From the IMG/VR virus record IMGVR_UViG_3300042895_001827, positions 1-40,370 of that record: 40,370 nt of DNA; one strand, written 5' to 3'. This DNA is from a virus. Made by a program: the position numbers and the translations under genes. Positions 15,954-22,906 of this stretch are shown here, piece after piece. Numbering within the stretch: the stretch's first letter is position 1; each line of letters opens with the position of its first letter. A model generated the notes under the pieces. That model was not told where the DNA came from, ran no database searches, and saw only the letters and a list, made by a program, of their open reading frames with translations.

Positions 15954-16724
15954 ATGGAGCGCATATCTGATTACAATAAAAAAATTCAAGTAATTGAAAT
16001 TTATCCTTGTGTACAAAGCGAAGGCAGTAGACAAGGAAGACCTACAGTAGCTATTAGAACAACAGGCTGTACTCACAGATGTTGGTTTGGTGAAGGTGGA
16101 TGGTGTGATTCTTGGTACACAAGTATTCATCCTGAAAAAGGTAAATTTACATTTAATGACATCGTTAAAATGTATGATGAAAATCCTCACATTAAAGAAA
16201 TGATGTTAACAGGTGGTGCACCTACAATGCATCCAGTATTAGTAAACGAATTAACACATTTTGCAAATGAAAGAGGTATTCTCATCACTATGGAAACTGA
16301 AGGTAGTCACTTTGTTGAGACTGATTTTCCTATCGGTCTCTTATCTATTAGTCCTAAGTTTAGCAATAGCGTTCCTAGGGTTGGGATTCTTACTCCACTT
16401 GGGAAAGAAGTGGATCAAAAGTTTGTGGACCAACATAACAAATACCGTCTTAACATTCCTGAAATTAAAAAAATGATCGAATTTCATTCTGATTATCATT
16501 TAAAACCAGTATGGGATGGTACAGAAGAAAACTTAGCTGAAATTGAAGCATTTAGAGTTGAATTAGGTATCCCTAAAAACAAAACATGGATTATGCCCGC
16601 TGGTGATACAGCAGAAGAATTAACTAGAATGTATCCAATTTCAATTGAAATGTGTACTAGAGAAGGTTATAACTGGACTGGTAGAGATCATATTATAGCT
16701 TACGGACAAAAGAGAGGAGTGTAG
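15954..16724 (+). CDS. queE: 7-carboxy-7-deazaguanine synthase QueE (radical SAM), unusual cluster spacing
   Basis: 256 residues. QueE rearranges 6-carboxytetrahydropterin to 7-carboxy-7-deazaguanine. The N-terminal EIYPCVQSEGSRQGRPTVAI is the family's substrate loop, followed by RTTGCTHRCWFGEGGWCDSW. The cluster cysteines are Cys39, Cys43 and Cys51: the first spacing is CX3C as usual, but the second is CX7C instead of CX2C because of a GEGGW insert. MMLTGGAPTMHP is the SAM-binding GGE-like motif, and METEGS and SISPKFSN match later QueE blocks. It lies after a terminator, opening the queE-hpt-folE-dut block with a gap of 2 bases to hpt. Confidence 0.88.
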   Translation: MERISDYNKKIQVIEIYPCVQSEGSRQGRPTVAIRTTGCTHRCWFGEGGWCDSWYTSIHPEKGKFTFNDIVKMYDENPHIKEMMLTGGAPTMHPVLVNELTHFANERGILITMETEGSHFVETDFPIGLLSISPKFSNSVPRVGILTPLGKEVDQKFVDQHNKYRLNIPEIKKMIEFHSDYHLKPVWDGTEENLAEIEAFRVELGIPKNKTWIMPAGDTAEELTRMYPISIEMCTREGYNWTGRDHIIAYGQKRGV

Positions 16725-16726
16725 TT

Positions 16727-17236
16727 ATGAGAATACTATTTGGAACATCAGCATTAGATACTGCTGTAAAAAAAATAGCCAAACATATTACAGAACAAAA
16801 ACACCCATCACCACCAGTAATGATCTGTGTTTTAAATGGAGCATTTATGTTCTTTACTGATTTAGTTAAGGAAATAAAAATGGATTGTGAAATCGATTTT
16901 ATTAGAGTTAAATCATATGAGGGTAGAGAACAGTATGATATTAAAATACTTAAAGATATTGAATCAAATATTGATGGTAAAAATATCTACATTATAGATG
17001 ATATTCTAGATTCAGGCAATACAATGAAGGCGCTTATTAAGCATTTATCTCATAGACACAAACCACGTTCAATCACACCTATTGTATTGTTTAAACGCTA
17101 TGATAATGAATGGCCTGTAGCGCATGGTATTGAATTAAAAGATGAAACATGGATCCATGGTTATGGATTAGACAATGAAAAAGGTTTAGGAAGAAATCTT
17201 CCTTATATACTTGGAGATTTAACAGAAGTTGAGTAA
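16727..17236 (+). CDS. hpt: Hypoxanthine/guanine phosphoribosyltransferase-like
   Basis: 169 residues, the usual HPRT length. It joins a purine base to PRPP. Visible are the VLNGAFMFFTDL loop, DFIRVKSYEG (the flexible active-site loop region), and the PRPP signature NIYIIDDILDSGNTM (about 85-99), then a late ETWIHGYGLDNE strand that closes on the base. The ATG is 2 bases after queE and the gene comes just before folE. It may feed GTP, the substrate of FolE, by salvage of guanine freed when host DNA breaks down or when DpdA exchanges bases; this is inference. Another 6-oxopurine or a deazaguanine as substrate cannot be excluded. Confidence 0.85.
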   Translation: MRILFGTSALDTAVKKIAKHITEQKHPSPPVMICVLNGAFMFFTDLVKEIKMDCEIDFIRVKSYEGREQYDIKILKDIESNIDGKNIYIIDDILDSGNTMKALIKHLSHRHKPRSITPIVLFKRYDNEWPVAHGIELKDETWIHGYGLDNEKGLGRNLPYILGDLTEVE

Positions 17237-17241
17237 ATTTA
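17211..17241 (+). promoter_or_regulatory. Phage promoter P10 (folE), leaderless type
   Basis: TTGGAGATTTAACA (17211-17224), 9 bases, TAAATTTA (17234-17241), then 4 bases and the folE ATG at 17246. TTGG and the octamer have the exact common spacing; CAAAA is absent, as in P3. The site lies in the end of hpt. By the usual start-point distance the transcript would begin about at the ATG. Confidence 0.6.
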
Positions 17242-17245
17242 AATT

Positions 17246-17968
17246 ATGGAAAATAAAAGACGTAAAACAGCTGATATTGAAAAATTAGAGACAGCACAAG
17301 CAGGTTTTGCAAATGGTATTTCATTGCAATTAAAAGACCTAATTAATAAAGGACAACATCGTTCTTTAAATGACAAAGAAAAGAAAAAAATTATTACTAA
17401 CGCTGAAAAAGCATATGGTAAATTTTTAACTGCATTAGGTGTAGATTGGGAAAATGACCCAAACAGTATGGAAACACCTCGTCGTGTATCTAAGGCATAT
17501 GTAAATGACTTATGGAGAGGTAGATATGAAATACCAACTGAAATTACAGCATTCCCTAGTGATGGATACAATGGTATTGTTTTAGAACGAGACATTCCAG
17601 TAACAAGTATGTGTTCTCATCATCACCAAGCTATCTTAGGTAATGTTCATATTGCTTATATTCCTGGAGTTGATGGTAAAGTAATTGGTTTAAGTAAATT
17701 AAATCGTATTGTAGAACACTTTGGACGTAGAGGTGCAATTCAAGAACAATTAACAGTAGCTATTCACAATGCAATTAATGAAATTTGTGAAGGTAATATT
17801 GGAGTGATGGTTGTAGTTCATGCAGGTCACCAATGTGTATCTTGCAGAGGCGTTAAACATCAAGGCGCTAGTATGGTTACTAGTGAAGTATCAGGTGTGT
17901 TTGCTGACCACACAAGAACAGCTAAAATTGAAGTATTAGAAATGTTAAAATTAAAAATATGTTGCTAA
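17246..17968 (+). CDS. folE: GTP cyclohydrolase I
   Basis: 240 residues. FolE opens the guanine ring of GTP to make dihydroneopterin triphosphate, the first step to preQ0. The zinc and catalytic residues are visible: TSMCSHHHQAILGNVHIAY (Cys-His pair), HFGRRGAIQEQLT and HQCVSCRGVKHQGASMVT (second zinc Cys and catalytic His). The N-terminal 60 residues are basic and polar. A phage copy bypasses host control of the folate enzyme. It is followed by the dUTPase-family gene with a 10-base overlap. A promoter at 17211-17241 can drive it apart from queE. Confidence 0.93.
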   Translation: MENKRRKTADIEKLETAQAGFANGISLQLKDLINKGQHRSLNDKEKKKIITNAEKAYGKFLTALGVDWENDPNSMETPRRVSKAYVNDLWRGRYEIPTEITAFPSDGYNGIVLERDIPVTSMCSHHHQAILGNVHIAYIPGVDGKVIGLSKLNRIVEHFGRRGAIQEQLTVAIHNAINEICEGNIGVMVVVHAGHQCVSCRGVKHQGASMVTSEVSGVFADHTRTAKIEVLEMLKLKICC

Positions 17969-18456
17969 CAGGACATCAAGTATTCCAGTATATGGAAATG
18001 AATGGTACGAATTACCATAAAGTAAATCAAGTAGGTATTGATTTATCAGTTAAAAAAATCGAAAAAATAATTGGTGGAGTTATGGTGTTTCAAGAAAAAA
18101 CCGTAGTTAACCCTGAATTATTTACTAATGTTGAACTTACAAACATTGAAGGTAGAAAAATGTGGCGCTTAGAAAGTGGTACTTATGCACTAACATTTAA
18201 TGAAGGTGTTAAGATTCCAGCTAACGCTACTGGTTTTATTACATCGCGTTCTTCAATCTATAGAGGCGGTGCAAAAATTAATTCCCCAATTTGGGACCCA
18301 GGATTTGAAACTAGAGAAATGGGTACTACAATGTTTTTAAACGCAGAAACTATATTCATCGAAGAAAATGCTCGCGTTTGTCAATTTTACATGATTACCA
18401 ATCCAATTCCACAAGAATTGTACAACGGTCAATTCCAAGGTAAGACAAATTACTAG
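17959..18456 (+). CDS. dUTPase / dCTP deaminase superfamily protein
   Basis: 165 residues, starting within the end of folE. The family's blocks are present: NQVGIDLSVKKI (motif 1), GFITSRSSIYRGG (motif 2), SPIWDPGF then MGTTMFLN (motif 3 region), ENARVCQFYM (motif 4) and the glycine-rich end YNGQFQGKTNY (motif 5). dUTPases keep uracil out of DNA and make dUMP; dCTP deaminases make dUTP. The deaminase Glu that follows DPGWxG is not evident: motif 3 has a small insert (ETRE) and then TTMFLN, so I favour dUTPase-like chemistry but cannot settle it. A strong terminator follows, ending the block. Confidence 0.75.
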   Translation: MLLTGHQVFQYMEMNGTNYHKVNQVGIDLSVKKIEKIIGGVMVFQEKTVVNPELFTNVELTNIEGRKMWRLESGTYALTFNEGVKIPANATGFITSRSSIYRGGAKINSPIWDPGFETREMGTTMFLNAETIFIEENARVCQFYMITNPIPQELYNGQFQGKTNY

Positions 18457-18477
18457 TTTTTATTGTTTTAGTTTATA

Positions 18478-18506
18478 GGGTTCGGGATTCTTCCCGAGCC
18501 CTTTTT
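18478..18506 (+). terminator. Intrinsic terminator after the folE-dut block
   Basis: GGGTTCGGG (18478-18486) pairs with CCCGAGCCC (18493-18501), with one T-G pair, extended by an A-T pair; a TTTTT run follows (18502-18506). It is the strongest hairpin in the window and separates nucleotide genes from the tail-fibre genes. Confidence 0.88.
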
Positions 18507-18511
18507 GCTAT

Positions 18512-18531
18512 TTTACATATTTATATGTAAA
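18512..18531. repeat. Perfect inverted repeat before the tail-fibre genes
   Basis: TTTACATAT (18512-18520), TT, ATATGTAAA (18523-18531). Two perfect 9-base arms lie between the terminator and the ATG at 18542. No T-run follows, so it does not look like a terminator; it could be an operator or a late-promoter element. It contains TATTTATA, also found before groES and before the gene at 32506. Confidence 0.55.
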
Positions 18532-18541
18532 TAATCAATAT

Positions 18542-19420
18542 ATGGGTATAATTACACGTCAAGTTGGTCCAAACGCCAAAGGCTCTTCGCTAACATATGC
18601 GGAGATGGATGATAACTTAATTTATTTAGATGGAAAAGTAACTGGTTCTAGCGGATACATGGCTGTATTTAGTGGCTCCAATGCTGTTAGTACAAGTCTT
18701 ATATATCAAAGCGGAAATAGCATAATGATAAGCCCTGGAGCAAACCCAAATGCTTTTGTTATATATAATAATGAAAGTGATGCTACACCTTTTAGAGTAA
18801 GTACAGATAGTGATTATGTGTATATTGGTGCTGATACTGAATTAATAGGATCATTAACTGTATCATCAAACGTAAGTAGCTCAACAGCTAATATTACAAC
18901 ATTAACTACAAATACATTAACAGCAGCTACCGCTTCTGTATTAAATACATTAACAGCAGCCACCGCTTCTGTATTAAATACATTAACAGCAGCTACAGCA
19001 TCTGTATCAAATAATTTAACAGTTACAGGTAGTATTATAAATACAGGTATAGTTAGCTGTAGTATAGCAATAAGTGGTGATACAGGTGCTAGATCATTTA
19101 CAGTTAGTTTAACTAAAAATAATGGAACTGCATTAACTAATCAAAGACAAGTAGTTCATTGGTGGACAAGTGGAACCCAATATGGTGCTGCTAGTGTAAT
19201 AGCAAACAATACATATACAGTAGTTTCAGGTAGTAATATTGTATCTATTAATTCTGGATCAATAAATCATGCTGTAACAGACACAAATGGTAGATTTGCA
19301 ATAAGATTAACCAATGATAATTCAGCTCCACTAGATAACCCTGTTTATTTTCATGTTGAAGTCCAAGGAGCAGTATGTGTAGTTAATAGTACAGTTGACT
19401 CAAATCCTAACCCCTCATAA
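18542..19420 (+). CDS. Tail-fibre or fibre-associated protein
   Basis: 292 residues, Ser/Thr/Ala/Gly-rich. The N-terminus RQVGPNAKGSSLTYAEMDDN then LIYLDG is closely similar to the start of the large fibre at 19659 (KGSPLTFAEGDDNLVYLEG), so both probably attach to the virion by the same module. The middle holds three 11-residue repeats NTLTAATASVL (18911-19009), a likely trimeric shaft. The last 120 residues (SIAISGDTGARSFTVSLTKN and on) form a beta-rich globular tip. No enzymatic motif is seen. It is the first gene after the strong terminator, so it needs a new promoter; a weak candidate (TTG at 18505, TAAATAAT at 18528) is not convincing. Confidence 0.7.
   Translation: MGIITRQVGPNAKGSSLTYAEMDDNLIYLDGKVTGSSGYMAVFSGSNAVSTSLIYQSGNSIMISPGANPNAFVIYNNESDATPFRVSTDSDYVYIGADTELIGSLTVSSNVSSSTANITTLTTNTLTAATASVLNTLTAATASVLNTLTAATASVSNNLTVTGSIINTGIVSCSIAISGDTGARSFTVSLTKNNGTALTNQRQVVHWWTSGTQYGAASVIANNTYTVVSGSNIVSINSGSINHAVTDTNGRFAIRLTNDNSAPLDNPVYFHVEVQGAVCVVNSTVDSNPNPS
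18911..19009 (+). repeat. 33-base repeat, three copies
   Basis: Three adjacent copies of a 33-base unit starting AATACATTAACAGCAGC (18911, 18944, 18977). The first two differ by one base; the third has four changes. In frame, the unit encodes 11 residues of the fibre shaft. Confidence 0.9.
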
Positions 19421-19425
19421 TCAAA

Positions 19426-19650
19426 ATGAAACGCTCTAGCTACGGCAGTAAAGCACCAGCGTCTGCATTAAAACAATACATACGCCCAGCTAACTGGACA
19501 GTAAATGGTGTTAATTTTGTTGAAGAAGGAAAATTCACAGGTACGTTTGCAACAGGAACTACTGGGCAAGCAGCATCGTACTATGAAGTAGTAAATGGTT
19601 TAGGGTATTATGATGTAGAAAACAATTCAACCTACTACGGTAACGAATAA
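19426..19650 (+). CDS. Small protein between the fibre genes
   Basis: 74 residues, ATG 5 bases after the first fibre gene and 8 bases before the large fibre. The start is basic (MKRSSYGSKAPASALKQY); the rest is rich in Gly, Thr, Tyr and Asn (GTFATGTTGQAASYYEVVNG) and resembles a beta-rich virion protein. I do not recognise a family. Position suggests a fibre-linked structural protein or fibre assembly helper. Confidence 0.55.
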   Translation: MKRSSYGSKAPASALKQYIRPANWTVNGVNFVEEGKFTGTFATGTTGQAASYYEVVNGLGYYDVENNSTYYGNE

Positions 19651-19658
19651 TTATAAAA

Positions 19659-22600
19659 ATGGCATTAGTAAAAAGATTAGTAAAAGGTTCACCATTAACA
19701 TTCGCAGAAGGGGATGATAACTTAGTTTATTTAGAGGGATTAGCATTAAATGCTGCTACTACAGGCTCAAATTTATTCTATGGTAACCAAATAATTTCAG
19801 GATCAGGAATAAATACTATATTACAAATACATGGAGCCAATGCTGAACCTTGGGCTTTTGGAATATATAATGATACTTATAATCCTACTCAATCAGTATT
19901 AGCGGGTTGGGTAGATATTACTGGTGAAGCAAATATAGGAACAGAGGTTAATAAACCACTTCAAATCTATACAAATGCCAATTACGCAAACCCTACCTTA
20001 ATAATATCAAGCTCAGGTGTTACCATTACTAATAAATTAACTGTAAACAGTGGTATTACAGGTTCATTACAAGGAACATCATCATACGCTATAAATGCTT
20101 TAAGTGCTTCATATGCTACAACAGCATCATACGCAAACAATTTTACAGTAGCTGGCACTTTAACTGCTCAAACACTTATAGTACAAACTATAACATCCAG
20201 TATAATTTACACTTCTGGGTCTAACCAGTTAGGTGATGCTATAAACGACACTCAATTATTAATAGGTACTACTAGGATAACAGGTAGTTTACAAGTAACT
20301 GGTAGCAGTAGTCTATCAGGATCATTAAATGTATCTAATGGTATTACTGGGTCATTATTTGGAACATCATCGTATGCTTCAAATGCTTTAACAGCATCAT
20401 TTGCCTTAAACGCAGTATCAATATCTACAGGATCATTTGCAACTACAGGTTCAAATAATTTTATAGGAAACCAAACTATAACAGGATCATTAAGAGTAAG
20501 TGGTAGTATTACCGGTTCATTACTAGGAACAGCGTCACTAGCTACAACAGCATCATATATAAGAAATGCCGTATCTGCTTCATACTGGAGTGGAAGTATT
20601 ACAAATGCTATTTCAGCATCATACGCCGCAACAGCATCTTTAGCTACAACAGCATCCTACATAAGAACAGCAGCTTCTGCTTCATATGTAAATCAATTAG
20701 TACAAAAAGTATCTATTAGTGGATCACTACAAAATGGTAATTCTACATTAGCATCAGGAGTATCATCACACGCTGAGGGATCAGACACAACAGCATCGGG
20801 TGATTATTCACATGCTGAGGGTAATTATACTCTAACAATTGGGTTATGGTCACACGTTGAAGGATTTTATACTACAGCATCGGGTGATTACTCTCATGCT
20901 GAAGGATTTGGGGCATTAGCTTCAGGATCATATTCACATGCTGAAGGAAATTACACAATATCATCAGGATCATATTCACACGCTGAAGGAAATACTACTA
21001 CAGCATTAGGAGACTATTCACACGCTGAAGGTTACAGTACAGAAGCAATAGGAAACCATTCTCACGCTGAAGGAAACAACAATACAACTTTAGGAGTATC
21101 ATCACACGCTGAAGGATCAAACACTGTAACATCAGGATCATATTCACATGCTGAGGGTAATTATACTCTAACAACTGGACGATGGTCACATGCTGAGGGT
21201 AGCTATGCTACAGCATTAGGAGATTGGTCACATGCTGAAGGATTTGGGGCATTAGCTTCTGGGTCAAATTCACATGCTGAAGGAAATTATACTATAGCCT
21301 CAGGATCAAACTCACACGCTGAAGGAGACAATACAATAGCATTAGGAGATTCATCTCACGCTGAAGGATACAGTACTAGAGCAACAGGAAATTATTCTCA
21401 CGCTGAAGGAAACAATAATACAGCTTTAGGAGACTATTCACACGCTGAAGGATCAAGCACTACAGCTTTAGGAGATTATTCACACGCTGAAGGATCAAGC
21501 ACTACAGCTTCTGGGTCACATTCACACGCTGAAGGATTAGGCACTAGAGCATCAGGGTCATATTCACATGCTGAAGGGCAGAGTACTAGAGCAGTAGGAA
21601 ATGCATCACACGCTGAAGGATCAAGTGCAATAGCATCAGGAAGTCATTCACATGCTGAAGGACAAGGTGCTATATCTTTAGGACAATATTCACACGCTGA
21701 AGGAACTACTACTAGAGCAGTAGGAAATGCATCACACGCTGAAGGAAATTCTACTATGGCTTTAGGGTCAAATTCACATGCTGAAGGTTATTTTACTACA
21801 GCGTCACTAAATTATTCTCATGCTGAAGGAATTCAATCTGTATCATCAGGATCATATTCACATGCTGAAGGAGAAAGTACTATAACTTTAGGAAATGCAT
21901 CACACGCTGAAGGAGCTTTTACTACAGCATCCGGAGATTACTCTCATGCTGAAGGATTAAGCTCAACAGCATCCGGTTCAAATTCACATGCTGAGGGTGA
22001 ATTTACTCTAGCATCAGGAAGTACATCACACTCTGAAGGTTATTATACAACAGCATCAGGTGATTATTCACATGCTGAAGGAGCTAATGCTATAGCATCT
22101 GGATTATATTCACATGCTGAAGGAAACAATACTAGAGCAACAGGATCACATTCACATGCTGAGGGATCAAATACTAGGGCATCAGGAATAGGATCACATG
22201 CTGAAGGAGCAAACACAATAGCATCAGGAGATTATTCTCATGCTAGTGGTCAATTTACTATAGCATCTGGATCATACCAAACAGTATTAGGTAGATACAA
22301 TTTAGTAAATACTGCATCTTTATTTATTATAGGTAAAGGAACCAGTTCAGGAGCTAGATCAAATATAATGGATGTTACATCTACTACTGTAAGTATTACA
22401 GGATCACTAAATGTGAATGGTAGCATTACAGGTTCACTATTAGGAACAGCATCATTGGCTACAACAGCTTCATATTCTTTAAGATCAAAAGTAAATTATG
22501 CACAAGCCGGAGGTGGTGCTCTTATTACTTTAGGTGCTAGTGCATCCCCACAATCAATTATAAGTGCTTCAATAACTACTACAGGTAATCCTGTTAGAGT

Positions 22601-22859
22601 TGCAGCATATGGTGATGCTGAAAATACAGGTGCTGGTTATTGGGCACAATTACAACTTTATAGAGATGCAACAGCAATAGGTGCCACAGTACATACTGAA
22701 GGTAGTGCTACCAGTGAAAATTCACCATTTGCTTTCTCTTATATAGATGCACCAGCAGCAGGAACATATACTTATTATTTAACAGCAAACCAAATCTCTG
22801 GAGGGAATATTAAATTTGGAGAAAGCACAGCACCAATAATAAATGTTCAAGAATTATAA
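19659..22859 (+). CDS. Long tail fibre with SHAEG (YadA head-like) repeats
   Basis: 1066 residues. Order: an attachment module KGSPLTFAEGDDNLVYLEG (about 8-26) shared with the 18542 protein; a linker region to about residue 364 with modules such as ITGSLLGTASLATTASY; 36 consecutive 14-residue repeats (residues 365-868) of the form SHAEGxxTxASGxx; the GSLLGTASLATTASY module again; and a beta-rich tip (KVNYAQAGGGALITLG to the end). SxAxG repeats of this length form the left-handed trimeric beta-roll of YadA-type adhesin heads, so I infer a trimeric fibre whose roll and tip bind the host surface. One repeat has SHVEG, one SHSEG, and the last SHASG. Confidence 0.85.
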   Translation: MALVKRLVKGSPLTFAEGDDNLVYLEGLALNAATTGSNLFYGNQIISGSGINTILQIHGANAEPWAFGIYNDTYNPTQSVLAGWVDITGEANIGTEVNKPLQIYTNANYANPTLIISSSGVTITNKLTVNSGITGSLQGTSSYAINALSASYATTASYANNFTVAGTLTAQTLIVQTITSSIIYTSGSNQLGDAINDTQLLIGTTRITGSLQVTGSSSLSGSLNVSNGITGSLFGTSSYASNALTASFALNAVSISTGSFATTGSNNFIGNQTITGSLRVSGSITGSLLGTASLATTASYIRNAVSASYWSGSITNAISASYAATASLATTASYIRTAASASYVNQLVQKVSISGSLQNGNSTLASGVSSHAEGSDTTASGDYSHAEGNYTLTIGLWSHVEGFYTTASGDYSHAEGFGALASGSYSHAEGNYTISSGSYSHAEGNTTTALGDYSHAEGYSTEAIGNHSHAEGNNNTTLGVSSHAEGSNTVTSGSYSHAEGNYTLTTGRWSHAEGSYATALGDWSHAEGFGALASGSNSHAEGNYTIASGSNSHAEGDNTIALGDSSHAEGYSTRATGNYSHAEGNNNTALGDYSHAEGSSTTALGDYSHAEGSSTTASGSHSHAEGLGTRASGSYSHAEGQSTRAVGNASHAEGSSAIASGSHSHAEGQGAISLGQYSHAEGTTTRAVGNASHAEGNSTMALGSNSHAEGYFTTASLNYSHAEGIQSVSSGSYSHAEGESTITLGNASHAEGAFTTASGDYSHAEGLSSTASGSNSHAEGEFTLASGSTSHSEGYYTTASGDYSHAEGANAIASGLYSHAEGNNTRATGSHSHAEGSNTRASGIGSHAEGANTIASGDYSHASGQFTIASGSYQTVLGRYNLVNTASLFIIGKGTSSGARSNIMDVTSTTVSITGSLNVNGSITGSLLGTASLATTASYSLRSKVNYAQAGGGALITLGASASPQSIISASITTTGNPVRVAAYGDAENTGAGYWAQLQLYRDATAIGATVHTEGSATSENSPFAFSYIDAPAAGTYTYYLTANQISGGNIKFGESTAPIINVQEL
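20751..22262 (+). repeat. Tandem array: 36 units of 42 bases encoding SHAEG repeats
   Basis: The array is exactly 36 x 42 = 1512 bases, with no indel between units, and the next unit-like segment (22263) degenerates. Each unit carries TCACAYGCTGARGGA-type core bases. Units 17 and 18 (21423-21506) are nearly identical, as expected for recent unequal exchange or replication slippage. Confidence 0.93.
20793..21464 (+). repeat. Higher-order repeat: two blocks of eight 42-base units
   Basis: Units 2-9 (20793-21128) line up with units 10-17 (21129-21464) one by one: NYTL, then the W-containing unit, FGAL, NYTI, a variable unit, YST(E/R), NNNT and a final S(N/S)T unit recur in the same order. This indicates a 336-base tandem duplication followed by divergence. 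Confidence 0.8.
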
Positions 22860-22871
22860 AATAAATTCTAT

Positions 22872-22902
22872 TAGGAAAGTCAAAATTATTTTATTATCTT
22901 TA
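22872..22902 (+). promoter_or_regulatory. Phage promoter P6 (DNA polymerase), leaderless type
   Basis: TAGGAAAGTCAAAA (22872-22885), 9 bases, TATCTTTA (22895-22902), 4 bases, ATG at 22907. The CAAAA block and spacing are exact; the left end is TAGG rather than TTGG. There is no room for a leader between the octamer and the start codon. Confidence 0.78.
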
Positions 22903-22906
22903 GGCT

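Noticed and set aside
16261-16476. Forward frame with hydrophobic segments inside queE
   Set aside because: It is a shifted reading of queE; the queE frame has all family motifs in this stretch.
18505-18535. TTG plus TAAATAAT as a family promoter for the first fibre gene
   Set aside because: The spacing is right but the octamer lacks the TTnA end and the TTG belongs to the terminator T-run.
20751-22262. Regular 42-base repeats resembling a CRISPR array
   Set aside because: The units have no separate conserved repeat and unique spacer; they are in frame, all translate to SHAEG repeats and lie inside one long fibre gene.
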